Shown here: positions 46,640 to 57,011 of the stretch, piece after piece
Layout of the letters: each line of letters opens with the position of its first letter
Position numbering within the stretch: position 1 is the first letter of the stretch
Source: Russula earlei
Taxonomy: Eukaryota; Basidiomycota; Agaricomycetes; Russulales; Russulaceae
Direction of reading: 5' to 3'
DNA length: 64,000 bases
Assembly: GCA_025769875.1 (NCBI GenBank)
Contig: JAGFNK010000012.1
Span: forward strand, 236,224 to 300,223
Translations under genes and position numbers: made by a program
Notes under the pieces: model-generated
Told to the model about the DNA's origin: nothing
The model's database searches: none
The model's input: the letters and a program-made list of their open reading frames with translations, nothing else

Positions 46640-47629
46640 CGCGAGAAGGGCACGCTTGAGGTGTTCATGGGAGGTAGCGATTGCGATCGCGTGCTGAATG
46701 TGCGAGGAGCGGCACGTAAGGAAAGTTGGGCTTAAGGCACGAGGATATGACGAAGCGGAAGTGGGAGCCTGTTGGGAGATGTGGATCTGGGAAGGTGCGG
46801 AAGCGGATGGGAGAGGGTGGGTAAGGCAGGATGGTCTTGTTCATATGCACCAAGATGTCTGAACAAGCCATCAGGAGCAGGTCCACCATGCAATTGGAGA
46901 GCTGTGGGGGACATATACGCACATTCATATTTATTGGAGGGCCAGAGCTTGGTCAGCTTGTCCACTCAGGTTGCAGATGAAGAGTTGGGCCATCCGTCCA
47001 TGACTCGGCGGAAGCAGCAGTGGCGGGACGTCAAAGGAGGAGGCAAGGGTGATCAAGATGCGAGATGCGAGATGCGAGAAGAACGCATCTGTGAGCGAAG
47101 TATGGCATCGTTGAAATGAGTGGGGAAAGTGCCCATGGCTTCGTGCTTGAGGCGAGGTCATGTTCCAAAGTCTGGGTCAACTGAAGCTGAGGGACATCAT
47201 GTTCAGTCGCATTGGTACCAGAGAGAGGATATCAGACGACGACTTTGACTGGCGTCTGGATAAACTGCCCCAACGCACGTAAAGATGATGTCAGGTGGCA
47301 GAATTGATGAGCGGAGCAAAGACAAAGTCTGCAGCGAACAAGACCAGGAGGTATTGATAGACAAGGTGATGATTGACATGTGCAGGAAGAGAGAACAACA
47401 GTTCCCATAGCACGTCTTTGTTTTGTTTGTCTGTGGGGGCAGTCAGGACAGAGTGAGGCGATAGACAAAGACAAAGGCAAGGAGCAAGGCTTGCCTTGTT
47501 TCGAGCCGCAGGTGTGGTCGACTCGCCTTCCTTGGCATCCATCGGAGGGGGAGGTGGTGATGGTTTGGAAAGTCGAGGTGCAAGAGAAACGGTCAGGTGT
47601 AAGCGAAATAGAGACTTGGAAGCAAGTAT
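46640..47629. other. Unidentified interior of the long-TIR element, left part
   Basis: GC-richer and CG-rich DNA between the left TIR and the transposase 3' end. Open frames on both strands (for example 46732-46965 minus and 47232-47639 minus) show no family I recognise. By analogy with the synthetase fragment this could be more captured host sequence. Confidence 0.35.
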
Positions 47630-48884
47630 CTACACCCACGGAATGGGGCCTAAAGCGTGTTCATGGGTCAGAAAGCAGCCGAGAGAGAAAAAAAAAAAGG
47701 ACCGACCACACGAAGAAAAAGATATGAAAATAGAGGAGGACGGTCGGAGACTGCGGAGAGGGGAGACAGGGGAAGGGAAGAAACTTGGGGCAGCGACGCC
47801 GCTCGGTACTCGCCATGCTGTGTCATGTGAGAACAGGTACTTCATTGCAGAAAATGCCAGCTCAATTGGGTTATAATCAGGGGAATAAGGCGGCAGAAAT
47901 TTGACACGCATGCCCCTAAATATGAACAGGAGTGTCAACACTTGTCAATAGATGTGAATAGAATTTACCAAGATTCAATAAGCTCTATAATGGCAGGGTC
48001 CTTGTGAATTCGACAATTGTCCATAACAATGACTGAATTGGGGGCCGGAAATGGCTGCATATGATCCAAGAGGCGATTGATGAATGTGGAGAAAAGCTCA
48101 GTGTCGAAAGAGCCTTCAACGATGTCACAGTGTATAATACCATCGTTGAGAGATAAGGCAGGAAGGACAGAATATCTGGGACATGAAAATCATGAGTTAC
48201 ATGGCATTATGGATGGCATGTCACTCACCGTTGTCCTCGACAGAAAAATGCCTTGCGTGTGGCTTTCCTGCCACGAATAGCCCAAGCTCGTCCATGGTAT
48301 GTTGTTCAGCGATCAACAGAACTCTCATCCACAAAGATAATCTGATTTGGATGATAGGTTCCGATACGTGCAGCAAATGCAGCTCGCTTTTCTTCACAAT
48401 GCTCAAGTGCAGTGCGTGAGAGCTATCCATCGTGTATCAGAAGCTTGAAATGTACATAAGAAAAAGTGCGTACCTTCTTCAAGCTATAGCCAGCCTTGAC
48501 AAGTGTCCTCCATATCGTTGACAGTGATACCGACACCCCACATGTCTGTAACAGTTCCAAATGCAACTCATCGAGATAGGTATCTGGCGCACTATTCAGA
48601 GTTCTGAGCAGGTGCTGTATGGGTCCAATTTCAATAAAAGTGCCTGCTAGTACAGATTTTGTGCCACATACCTCGACATCATAGTCACAAAGTGACTGAT
48701 GGAGTTGAGGTTTTGAGTGGTGGGGAAGTTCGACCCCACCAGTGCGCTTGAAGTTGGCGATGATCCCTTTCACTTTTCGCACACTTACATCTGTATACAT
48801 GGAGATATCCTCCGCCGACATGTTTGTACTGAGACGAATGATGATCCATTGCACTTCTTCTGAGATTGCTTTGCCTTGAGCCAT
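47630..48884 (-). pseudogene. DD34E Tc1/mariner (IS630-like) transposase, nearly intact
   Basis: The start MAQGKAISEEVQWIIIRLS is followed by a helix-turn-helix region (MYTDVSVRKVKGIIANFKRT, then GVSVSLSTIWRTLVKAGYSL). After three ordinary introns (ends near 48430, 48235 and 47965) the catalytic core reads IIFVDESSVDR, SVIVMDNCRIHKDPAII and FLPPYSPDYNPIELAFSAMK. The three acidic residues are present, with 34 residues between the second Asp and the Glu, hence DD34E. One in-frame TGA at 48306-48308 follows VDR at a position where Arg is expected (CGA to TGA). Apart from that the frame is open. The protein would cut and paste the flanking TIRs. The end of the frame beyond AFSAMK is uncertain (the stop used is at 47630). 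Confidence 0.88.
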
Positions 48885-49625
48885 GGCGGTGATGGGTGTG
48901 TTGAAAGTTTTCCCTCTTTGGGTACGCTGTGACCAAAATGGACATCTCTATCTCCGACCTTTCAGTGCTGTCTCACTCAGCCTTGTCCATCGTCCATCCA
49001 CCATCAACCCTGCATCTGTCACACCTGCTGTATCCTTATCGTCAGCCGCTCCATTCTTTGCCTTGCCAAGTCGTCGCCATCACGTCCCCAGTTCTGCCCA
49101 CTGCCGCCTCTTGTCCATCAGCACCTGCTTCGTCCGCTGAGTCTTCATATTGCCTGCCGCCGTCATTTCAGCATCGCCGGCTGTCTACGTCACCAACACT
49201 ATCCCTGTCTCTAGTTGTTTCAATTCTGTCGGCCATTCTGTTGGCCACATGTGCTGCCTTGCTGGCCTTATCTGCCCCAGTTGTCTCAATCCCAGTTGCC
49301 GCAGTCTCAGTCTCCTCCTTGTCTCCTCTAGACGCCGTTACTTCAGTTCAACCAGCCCCTACAAAGTCAGCTTCTTCCACAGCTTCAGTCTTGCTCACAG
49401 CCGTTACCTCCGCTGCCACCATTTTGGTCTCAACCCTGTCCGTTGTTTTAGTCTCATGCAACACATGTTGTCCAAGAAGGCCCCAGACCTGAGCTCAGTC
49501 ACTCGCCACCTCAGGAGGAGCACAAACTGCCTCCACACCACCAGTGCCTGAGACGCTGCTGACACAAGTAATACGCCCCACGCCACCCCTCATGTCGCCT
49601 CATCCCCGTGGGTTTGAATGTGTCA
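48885..49625. other. Interior of the long-TIR element upstream of the transposase
   Basis: This probably holds the transposase promoter. A Ser/Ala/Val/Leu-rich plus-strand frame (48929-49492) has repetitive composition and no recognised family. Confidence 0.35.
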
Positions 49626-50249
49626 TACAACTGTGTTGACCATTAGGCATTCAAACATCCCAACAAGGTCCATACCACCATAGATTATGATTGATCAGAG
49701 CCATTTCTGGGTATCTCCATGTTGGATGGCTCATCTATCCCAGACCGCTATCATTTACGAAGCCAATGAGCCCAACAAAGGTCAAGAGGTCCCTATGCTG
49801 AATTGCCACATGACATTTCTAGTGTTGCCAATGTACTGAAATCTCTTGGCATCAAGAAAGGTGATTCTGTCTCTATCTACCTTCCTCTGGCATGGCAAGC
49901 GGTCGCTGCCCTCCTCGTGTGTGCGTGCATTGGTGCCGTAAGGACGACGCGGCTCTGGCAGTTGTTGATACAGTCACGATTCGCCCCTGCAGAGAAGCCA
50001 GAAAACACGACAGAGTGGATGGCCGAACAAGGGCGTTGTGGTGGGAAGACTATCGCAACCAAAGCAGTCGATTCGGCACTGAAGGGCTGCCCGCATGTTG
50101 AGCATGTCCTTGTTCTTAGGCACACGGGGAACGAAGTTCCGTGGATGCAGGGCCGTGACAAGTGGTGGCACGAGGAGCTGATGCGAGTCCTCAATCACTG
50201 CGCACCAGAGATCTTGTCAGCGAAGATCCACTCTTTATTCTTTATGTGA
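49626..50249 (+). pseudogene. Captured acetyl-CoA synthetase fragment with an internal inversion
   Basis: Pieces read YNCVD-AFKHPNKV (49626-), TAIIYEANEP (about 49745), ISSVANVLKSLGIKKGDSVS and IYLPLAWQAVAALLVCACIG (49812-49937), then GGKTIATKAVDSALKGCPHV and EHVLVLRHTGNEVPW (50041-50150), then EDPLFILYV (about 50225). All belong to the N-terminal half of acetyl-CoA synthetase (acetate + CoA + ATP to acetyl-CoA), ending just before the TSGSTGKPKG AMP-binding loop. The segment 49938-50024 fits only on the minus strand, where it encodes HSVVFSGFSAGANRDC and INNCQSRVVLT, exactly the missing piece. It has therefore been inverted in place. A stop replaces Trp in YNCVDRW, and frameshifts occur. Non-functional. 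Confidence 0.88.
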
Positions 50250-50955
50250 GATGCCTGCTTGCACATGCCCATCGGCAAGCATCTGAACTCGCTGCAGAGG
50301 AGGGAACCCATGACATGCAAGTTCCATGTCTTGCTCAAGACCACACACATATGATAGTATGATGCACTGTGTGGGAGAACAAAATGAAAGGTAGACAGGA
50401 ATGACGAAGGTATGTCTCCCTGAATCCCATCCTTCCTCCAGACCCCTCTGCTCCTTCACACGTGTCCAGCTGCCGACAGGTCGAGACTTGTACGCCACCG
50501 CTTGTGGTCCCGTCGTCCCTCAATAGAGAATGTGACAGACAGCTGGCCGCAGTCAGACCAGAAGGGAATAATGATTTCCACCTTCAGAGTCATATAATTG
50601 AATGCCCAGGTGAAAGGGGCAAGCTTTCATATCCAAGGGTCAACAACAATGTCCTGATATCAGGTATGTATGACGCACCACATATGACAGAGCTGTCCTG
50701 ATCCCTCTAATGATAAATGAGCGCATTTTTCTGTGGGTCGGGTAGGCGATGAAGGTAGTGCACATGCGAATGCTGCGTCACGCACGACAAACGCCGAAAG
50801 GTGCCCGAGCATCACACTGTCGCTCACCGCGTCACTCCGGCCTACCGGGCCATCCCGCCATTGTTCGCCATTGTTCACCGCCGCTGTATGCGAGGGCTCG
50901 CAGCCCACTATTTGCCCATTCATGCGCAATTGCAATCGCTGCCTCGATGCACGCC
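50250..50955. other. Unidentified interior of the long-TIR element, right part
   Basis: This lies between the synthetase fragment and the right TIR. Frames at 50462-50701 and 50749-50970 have no recognisable family. It has the same CG-rich composition as the left interior. Confidence 0.35.
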
Positions 50956-51674
50956 TCGCTACAGTTGTAAATAGTTGTATCATGTCATGTTTTCAGCTGT
51001 AGAGCAAATGTAATCTTATCATGCTTGGGGTCGGCACCCCACAATGTGAAATGAAACCCAATATATTTGGCTGCCTCTAGATACAGTACATGAGGTTCTG
51101 ATGTCCAAGTTTCAAGGCAATCCATTGAGAAATAGTTGAGATATGGCTGTTCAAAATTTCGCATGCAGATCGGCACCCAAAATTCGAAACTTCAAGAACT
51201 GAATATTAGGCTCCCATATTTTAGTTGCACCTAGATATGGTATATAAGGTTCTACTTTCCAGGTTTCAAGGCAATCTATTGAGAAATGGTTGAGATATGG
51301 CAGTTCAAAATTTCACACTCAGATTGCACCCAAAAATTGAAACTTCAAGAACTGATAATTATGCCCCAACTCTTGGGCTGCACCTAGATACAGGACATGA
51401 GATCCCACTGTCGAAGTTTCAAGTAAATCTGTTGAGAAACAGTTGAGATATGGCAGTTCAAAGTTTTGCACTCATGTCAGCACCTGAAAATCAACATCTC
51501 AAGAACTGAATATTAGACTCCCATATTTTTGCTGCACCTAGATATAGTATATAAGGTTCTACTGGCAAAATTTCAAGGCAATCTGTTGAGAAACTGTTGA
51601 GATATAGCAGTTTTAATTTCGCACTTGAAATGACATCCAAAAATGGCAAGTGCAAGGTCACGTGAAAATGACAG
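50956..51674 (-). repeat. Right terminal inverted repeat (719 bp)
   Basis: Reverse complement of 45920-46639, with only scattered mismatches visible (for example GTATCTAGGTGCAAC-units agree base for base). It ends GGTCACGTGAAAATGACAG followed by the duplicated TA. Confidence 0.93.
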
Positions 51675-51903
51675 TAAGTATCTGAGAGCATCCCTAATTA
51701 TTTTATCTGTAGTAACTATCAAATTGTTTTCATGATCGCTATGTGCTAGCTACCGATTGTCTTAGATCACACTATCAATTTTTGCTATCGTACACGTTGC
51801 AGCACCTGAGCTGAAATGCTTATGTGGTCCGGGCCTGTGGGCCACCTGGACAGTTTGGGCCGACACATCAACACTTTGGCTACTCTTTATCTCAACAATA
51901 GAT

Positions 51904-54900
51904 ACCATTGTCAACCATAAAGAAAACTCAATGAAAGTTCCTTTTATGTTAACAACCAATGGAAAGACTGGCCAAGCACTCCTTGACAGCGGAGCAACAG
52001 AAAATTTCATCAGTCAAGGAATAGTGGGAAAATTACAAATCCCACTTCAAACTGTCAGAACCCCCAGACCCATCATCAATGTAGACAGCGCTAGTAACCA
52101 GGGGGGAGCACTGACTCATTATACCCACATGGCCATACGACATGGCCCTACCACTTGACTTCTCACCTTCTATGTCACAAACCTAGGAGAAGACAGAATG
52201 ATCCTTGGTTACCCCTTCCTGAAGGTGTTAAACCCCCTGGTCAACTGGAGCACTGGTTGTCTCAGAAATCACCTAGGTGTCCTTCTCACCCCTGTACCCC
52301 TGGCAAGCACCCAAAAGACCTGAGATGCGCATCTTAGAACAACCATTGTTCCCAAAGAATACTCATGACTGTTGGATATATCTGGGAGGTCCTGGGGTCA
52401 ACCCCCAGTCTGGCCATTTTCTTAATTGCACCAGGATATAGGGAATCATGTGAGTGCATGTCAACCCCCTTCTCTGAGGTCCCCAGGTTGGGTCACATAG
52501 TGTTGAACCCACAAGTCAGACCCAAGAGGATGGCAATGACTAAGCACCTCCTCTGAGGTCCCTCTATCTGTGGTTGCATTTCACAACAATGACATCAAAG
52601 GGTCTTCTCAGAAGAAGCAGCCAAATGACTCCCACCCAGTCAAGGAGAACTTGACTTCAGAATCACCTGAAACCTGATGCCCCCAAGTTCCTTGATTGCT
52701 GAACTTACCCCCTCCCCCAGAATGAGAAACAAGAATTGTCTAGGCAAATACAAGAAGACCTGGCCAAAGGTTTTATCAAAGATGGAGTATCAGACTTCAT
52801 CTCCCCCATCTTCTTTGTCCAAAAGAAGGATGGTACTGCCCCATGAATGGTAGTAGACTACTGAAAACTCAACAATGCCACCATCCCTGATCACCATGCC
52901 TTACCAAACATGGAAGAACAGTAACACCGACTAAGGGGCAAAACCACCTTTAGTAAATTTGATGTCAGAGCTGGCTACAACAACATCCTAATTCAATTGG
53001 AAGACTGACACAAAGGGGCTTTCAAAACCCAATTTGGCACATTCATCCCTATGGTAATGGGCTTTGGCTTCACCAATGCCCTGGCAGCCTTCCAACAAGC
53101 AATGAACCACACCCTCTGACCCTGGCTCCTCAAATACCCTGAAAACACCTGTAACTACCTAGACAATGTGGCAATAGCCACAGGTTTGGGAGAAGAGCAC
53201 CTTCACCAACAGATCACACACAAATTCCTTGACCTTTTGGAAAGAGACTCTTACTTCTTGAAGGTGTCCAAATGTGCTTTTAAACAAGAAGAAATTGACT
53301 TCTTGGGCTTCTGGATCAACCAAGGGACACTAAAGATTGACCCAGTCAAAATGGATGGCCTCGAAAACTGGCCGAGATCCCCCAATAATCTGATACAAGT
53401 ACAACAAATCATGGGTGCACTCAATTACCAATGACCATTCATCTGAGAGCCACCAAAATAGCTTGCCCCATCTTTTCCACAATCAAGAAGGGAACCCCCT
53501 TCTCTTGGACCCCAGAAGTGACTGCTGCCCTGAAAACCCTGATATTGGCAGTTTGTGACAACCCTGAACTCTATACTGCCAACCATGACCTTCCATAGAA
53601 ATTAGCAACCAATGCCTCACAGTTTGCCACTGGAGCAATCCTACTCCAAAAGGACTCAAGGGAAAAAAGGAAAATGATTGGTAACATGTCACATGCATTC
53701 AAAGAAGCAGAAAGGAACTACCCAGTCTGGGACAGGGAATTCTTGGCCCTGATTCTCATGCTCCAACATTGGTGGTACTTACTGGTTGGGACTAAGCACC
53801 CTATCAAAATCTTCACAGACCATGCCAACCTTGCCCACTACTGACTCCCCCACAAAATCAACCGAAGAATTGCAGGATACATTTCCACACTTGCAGACTA
53901 CCACTTTGAAATTCACCACAAACCAGGAGTCTCTAACTGAGCAGATGCCCTCTCACAATGACCAGATCATAATGATGGATCAGGAGATCACCAAAATATC
54001 ATGGCACTCCCTGATAAACTCTTTATCTGCACATTCAACACTGAAGACTTCTACACCCAAGTCCTGACAGAACAGAAGAACTGACAATCAGATCTACTTA
54101 TATGGAAGGTCAAACACAACCTCCAGGAAGACAATGGTGCACAATTCAAGGATGGAAGATTGGTTGTGCCATACTAAGAACCCCTTTTAAGAAACATTCT
54201 ACACACCTACCATGACAGCATTCTTGGTGGACATACAGGAAATGCCTGGACCCTATATTCAATTCAAGAATCCTTCTGTTGGCCTAAAATGGGCTACTTC
54301 ATCTGAGACTACATCTGAGGGTGCACCACCCATCAAGCCAACAAATCTTCCACACATCCCACTTGTCCCCCAACTCACCCAATTCCCCCTTAATTTCAGA
54401 AGCTCTTCCAAACCTTAGCTATTGACTGGATTGTTGACCTCCCCCTATCAGAAGGATATGACACCATGATGACTATCACTGACCATGACTCTACCAAAGT
54501 GGCAATATTCATACCATGCTGTAAAAATATGGGAACTCTAGAAATGGCTAAATTTATTCTTACAACATGCCTTCCCATGGACTGGAGTCCCCTCCAAAAT
54601 CATCTCCAAGCATGACTCTTGCTTGTTTCACTTCCAAACTGTTTCAAGAAGTCTCCCAAATCCTTGGGATCAACCAAAACCTGAGCACAGCCTGTCACCC
54701 TCAAACAGATGGGCAGTCAGAAAGAACCAACCAAACTCTAGAAATTTATCTCCACATCTACATTGGAGAGAAACAAGAAGAATGGGCACACTGGCTTCCC
54801 ATAGCTCAATACTGTCATGAACCATTTCCTGGAGAGGGCCCTTGAAGGACCCTTCCTTATGAGAGGAATCCAAGCCTCTATGGTGTCACCCTGTTCACAC

Positions 54901-55974
54901 AGACAAAAGGGGTGAGTAGAGGTGTCCACAATATCGCATGCACATTGTTGCATGAGCAATTCTTGGCACGATCAACATACAGCAAGCCCCACTTAATGGC
55001 AACCCTTTTAGCAATAAAGGACAGTATTATAGCCTCCTTAAGGACCCTTTAAGACGACCCTAAGTGCTCTACAATAGGCACTAACACAATACTAAAGCCC
55101 CTACAATGCATTATTAGACTAACTCTAATAACTATAGAACGAACTATAAAGCAATACTAAGGACCTTAATAGAAGTATTAAAGTTGACTTTAAGGACCCC
55201 TAATAGAACTATATAAGGGGCCTTATAGGCAACTCTATTCCTTGAACCAAACTACAAGTCCTCAAATGACCAGCCCTAAACTAACTAACAGCAAATGAAT
55301 CAGGTGCTTCACACATGTACTAAAGCAGTGAACACATGGACAGTAAAGGCTCTTACTCATCAAGAGAAGCCTCCTTACTCAGCAGCTTACTGAGCATGAC
55401 TGAGCATGCTCAGTAAGCATACTCCAACTTCTTACTCATCCATCTATTGTGCTTGATAACAAGTTTATGACTTGTTCCCTATTTAGCAGTTCTCTTGTAG
55501 TATATAAGCACTCAATAAAGTAGCGGACAGTCTTCAGACTGTCCATTTGTTTATGGCACTCTCTATCCCTGGGATACTCCTTTAAGGACCATCCCCTTGT
55601 GACCATTCTGGCCTCTTCCCTGCGTAACTGCTTAATGCTCCCAGTTACCATACCTCTTTGGTACCTGGTATTACTCTGGGTGTTATTACTAGCCCACACC
55701 ATCTTAGACATCTATCGACTTGTCTTTGAGCTTATCCCTTGCTCTTGAACTGGATAGTTCAACAGTGAGTCTTGACAAATACCATTTCAATGCTTACAAA
55801 TCCACAACCACCAAATGAACCCCCTATGAACTTCTCATAGGCCTTAACCCACAAGGACTGGGCACCCAACTAAGATCCAAATTCCCAGGGATCCAAGAGT
55901 GACTCCAGGCCCTGAAAGATATGCAGGAATTGGCTCAGGAAGCAATTAAAAAGGAACAGGACAATTGGGTAAAA
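51904..55974 (+). pseudogene. Gypsy pol region: protease, RT, RNase H, integrase
   Basis: In order: aspartic protease (TGQALLDSGATENFISQG), reverse transcriptase (FVQKKDG..., SKFDVRAGYNNI, QFGTFIPMVMGFGFTNALAA), RNase H (ATNASQFATGAILLQKDS, WDREFLALI) and integrase (DWIVDLPLSEGYDTMMTITD, then CHPQTDGQSERTNQTLE), the last split by the solo LTR at 54813-55777 and resuming FNAYKSTTTK-TPYELLIGL to 55974. Most in-frame stops are TGA at positions where Arg or Trp is conserved (for example VVDY-stop-KLN, LNYQ-stop-PFI-stop-EP). The RT box reads YLDN instead of YLDD. Truncated at the 3' end. Confidence 0.88.
54813..55777 (+). repeat. Complete solo LTR, family C (965 bp, copy 3)
   Basis: Ends TGTCA...TGACA. 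A 5-bp target duplication AATAC is on both sides (54808-54812 and 55778-55782), and removing the LTR plus one AATAC restores the integrase frame IAQY-HFNAYK. A promoter-like TATATAAG and an AATAAA box lie near 55500-55520. The palindrome ACTGAGCATGCTCAGT-type is at about 55388-55420. No coding internal region for this family is present in the window. Confidence 0.92.
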
Positions 55975-56493
55975 TGTTAGGATTCAGTTTGTGTTCTTGT
56001 CTGCTTGCTTACCTATGCTTTGGTTACTCATCTCTGCTTACAGTTGCTTAGTGATTTGCTTAGTGATTGCTTACTGGCTCAATTACTTATTGCTTACTGT
56101 TTGATGACAGATGATGCTAGGAAAGGATGACTCACACGTGAGTCATTTCTGACACTCTCAAATTGCACTTTATAGTTTTGGATACTACTGGTTCTCAGCT
56201 ATGTGCTCCCCGAGTTTCGTACGAATCAGGTTAGCCATTATTGAGATATCATATAAATACTCTGATGTACCAACAGTCGAGCCTTACACTCGACTTACTC
56301 TTTCAAACGAGAAACAACTATCTTGTCAAAACTTTCTAAAACCAAGTCATTGCTCTAAGTGAAAGAGGCTCTTCTCATCTCTCACATCTACTCTTCCTGA
56401 GATAATATCAAAGGATTTGAAGTCTAGTGCTTGAACTATATCAAGCAACTCTTTCACTAAGAGTCAGAAATATGATCTATCAGGATCTTAACA
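55975..56493 (+). repeat. Candidate LTR, family E (519 bp)
   Basis: Begins TGTTAGGATTCAG exactly where the Gypsy integrase breaks off and ends CAGGATCTTAACA (TGTTA/TAACA ends), with a CATATAAATAC promoter-like box near 56248. Flanks AAAA and TAAGT do not match, so it would be the 5' LTR of a truncated element rather than a solo LTR. No second copy is in the window. Confidence 0.5.
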
Positions 56494-57011
56494 TAAGTCA
56501 AGTGTACTCATCTTTGCACCAAGTAGGAGCAAAATTTGGATCCCAACTTATGCAGAAGTAGTCACAGGGAGGAACCTGTGTCGATCAGGAACTTCTCCAA
56601 GACTTTATATCCTGGAAAAGAAGGATATAGAACATAGCCAAATCCATTGGTATTTTTGCCAAGAACAAGCTTGTCGGTATCACAATTGAAAGCTAGGCAA
56701 AACTGGAGTTAGAATTGATCAACACTCCATTCAAGACAGGAAGTAACGGAAAAAGATATGCAAGGTTTTCTGGATGAACTAAAGACCTTCAAAACTTTTC
56801 CTTGACTGGTGTAGGAGCATGGTGACATCCTACCACAAAACCAGAGGGTGGATGTTTTGACATACAATTCAACAACAAAGCCCGACCTGCAGAATAATTA
56901 ACAATCAGTGGTATTTCATTGATTGGGACAAAGATGGGTTCTATGTACTCAAAGACAATTTCATTGCCAATCCAGAGGAGTTTGGTTTAAGAACCAAAGC
57001 AAAGCCTTATA
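56494..57011 (+). other. Internal remnant of an unidentified retroelement
   Basis: Plus-strand frames with several stops contain fragments such as INTPFKTGSNGKRYARFSG and GGCFDIQFNNKARPAE. They look like decayed protein, possibly gag, following the candidate LTR, but I cannot name the family. Confidence 0.35.

Larger units (their letters stand above)
45920..51674 (-). mobile_element. Long-TIR Tc1/mariner-type (DD34E) DNA transposon carrying captured host sequence
   Basis: This is a 5,755-bp insertion in the right LTR of Copia-2. The ends are CTGTC(G/A)TTTTCACGTGACC in inverted orientation. The target dinucleotide TA is duplicated on each side (45918-45919 and 51675-51676), as shown by the uninterrupted LTR at 41067-41397. 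The terminal inverted repeats are about 720 bp each and nearly identical. A DD34E transposase gene (with introns) is on the minus strand at 47630-48884. A fragment of an acetyl-CoA synthetase gene lies at 49626-50249 on the plus strand. Typical Tc1/mariner elements have TIRs of tens to a few hundred bases and are under 3 kb, so size, TIR length and cargo are all unusual. Confidence 0.92.
41067..51897 (-). mobile_element. Copia-type LTR retrotransposon (Copia-2) with a DNA transposon inside one LTR
   Basis: The left LTR is 41067-41397 (TGTTGAATCG...CTCAACA, 331 bp). The right LTR is 45706-45919 plus 51675-51897, split by the 5.7-kb DNA transposon. LTR ends form TGTTGA/TCAACA inverted repeats. 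The coding strand is minus. A polypurine tract (CACGGGGGGA on the minus strand) adjoins the left LTR. The right flank is ATAGA, shared with the Gypsy break at 36566, but the left flank is AAGAG, so no direct target duplication is visible. This element is richer in CG than Copia-1 or the Gypsy, suggesting a younger age. Confidence 0.88.
28196..55974 (+). mobile_element. Old Gypsy-type LTR retrotransposon, multiply interrupted and 3' truncated
   Basis: The parts in order on the plus strand are: LTR (28196-28688), leader (28689-28880, resuming at 35122), gag (to 36540 with a CCHC knuckle), protease (from 51904), reverse transcriptase, RNase H and integrase (to 55974). The gag-protease join is exact: reading 36571 directly into 51904 restores one frame (...TEAQIDTIVNHKENSMKVPF). 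It is interrupted by a Copia element (28881-35116), a 15.3-kb block (36572-51897) and a solo LTR (54813-55777). No 3' LTR was found. At 55975 another LTR-like sequence begins. The element is dead: many in-frame stops, an altered RT active site and strong CG depletion. Confidence 0.85.

Noticed and set aside
48929..49492. Additional captured host gene in the long-TIR element
   Set aside because: Composition is Ser/Ala/Val-rich and repetitive, and no segment matched a family I know; left as unidentified interior.
51675..51897. Independent solo LTR right of the DNA transposon
   Set aside because: It is the second part of the Copia-2 right LTR: joined to 45706-45919 it matches the intact left LTR with one TA removed.
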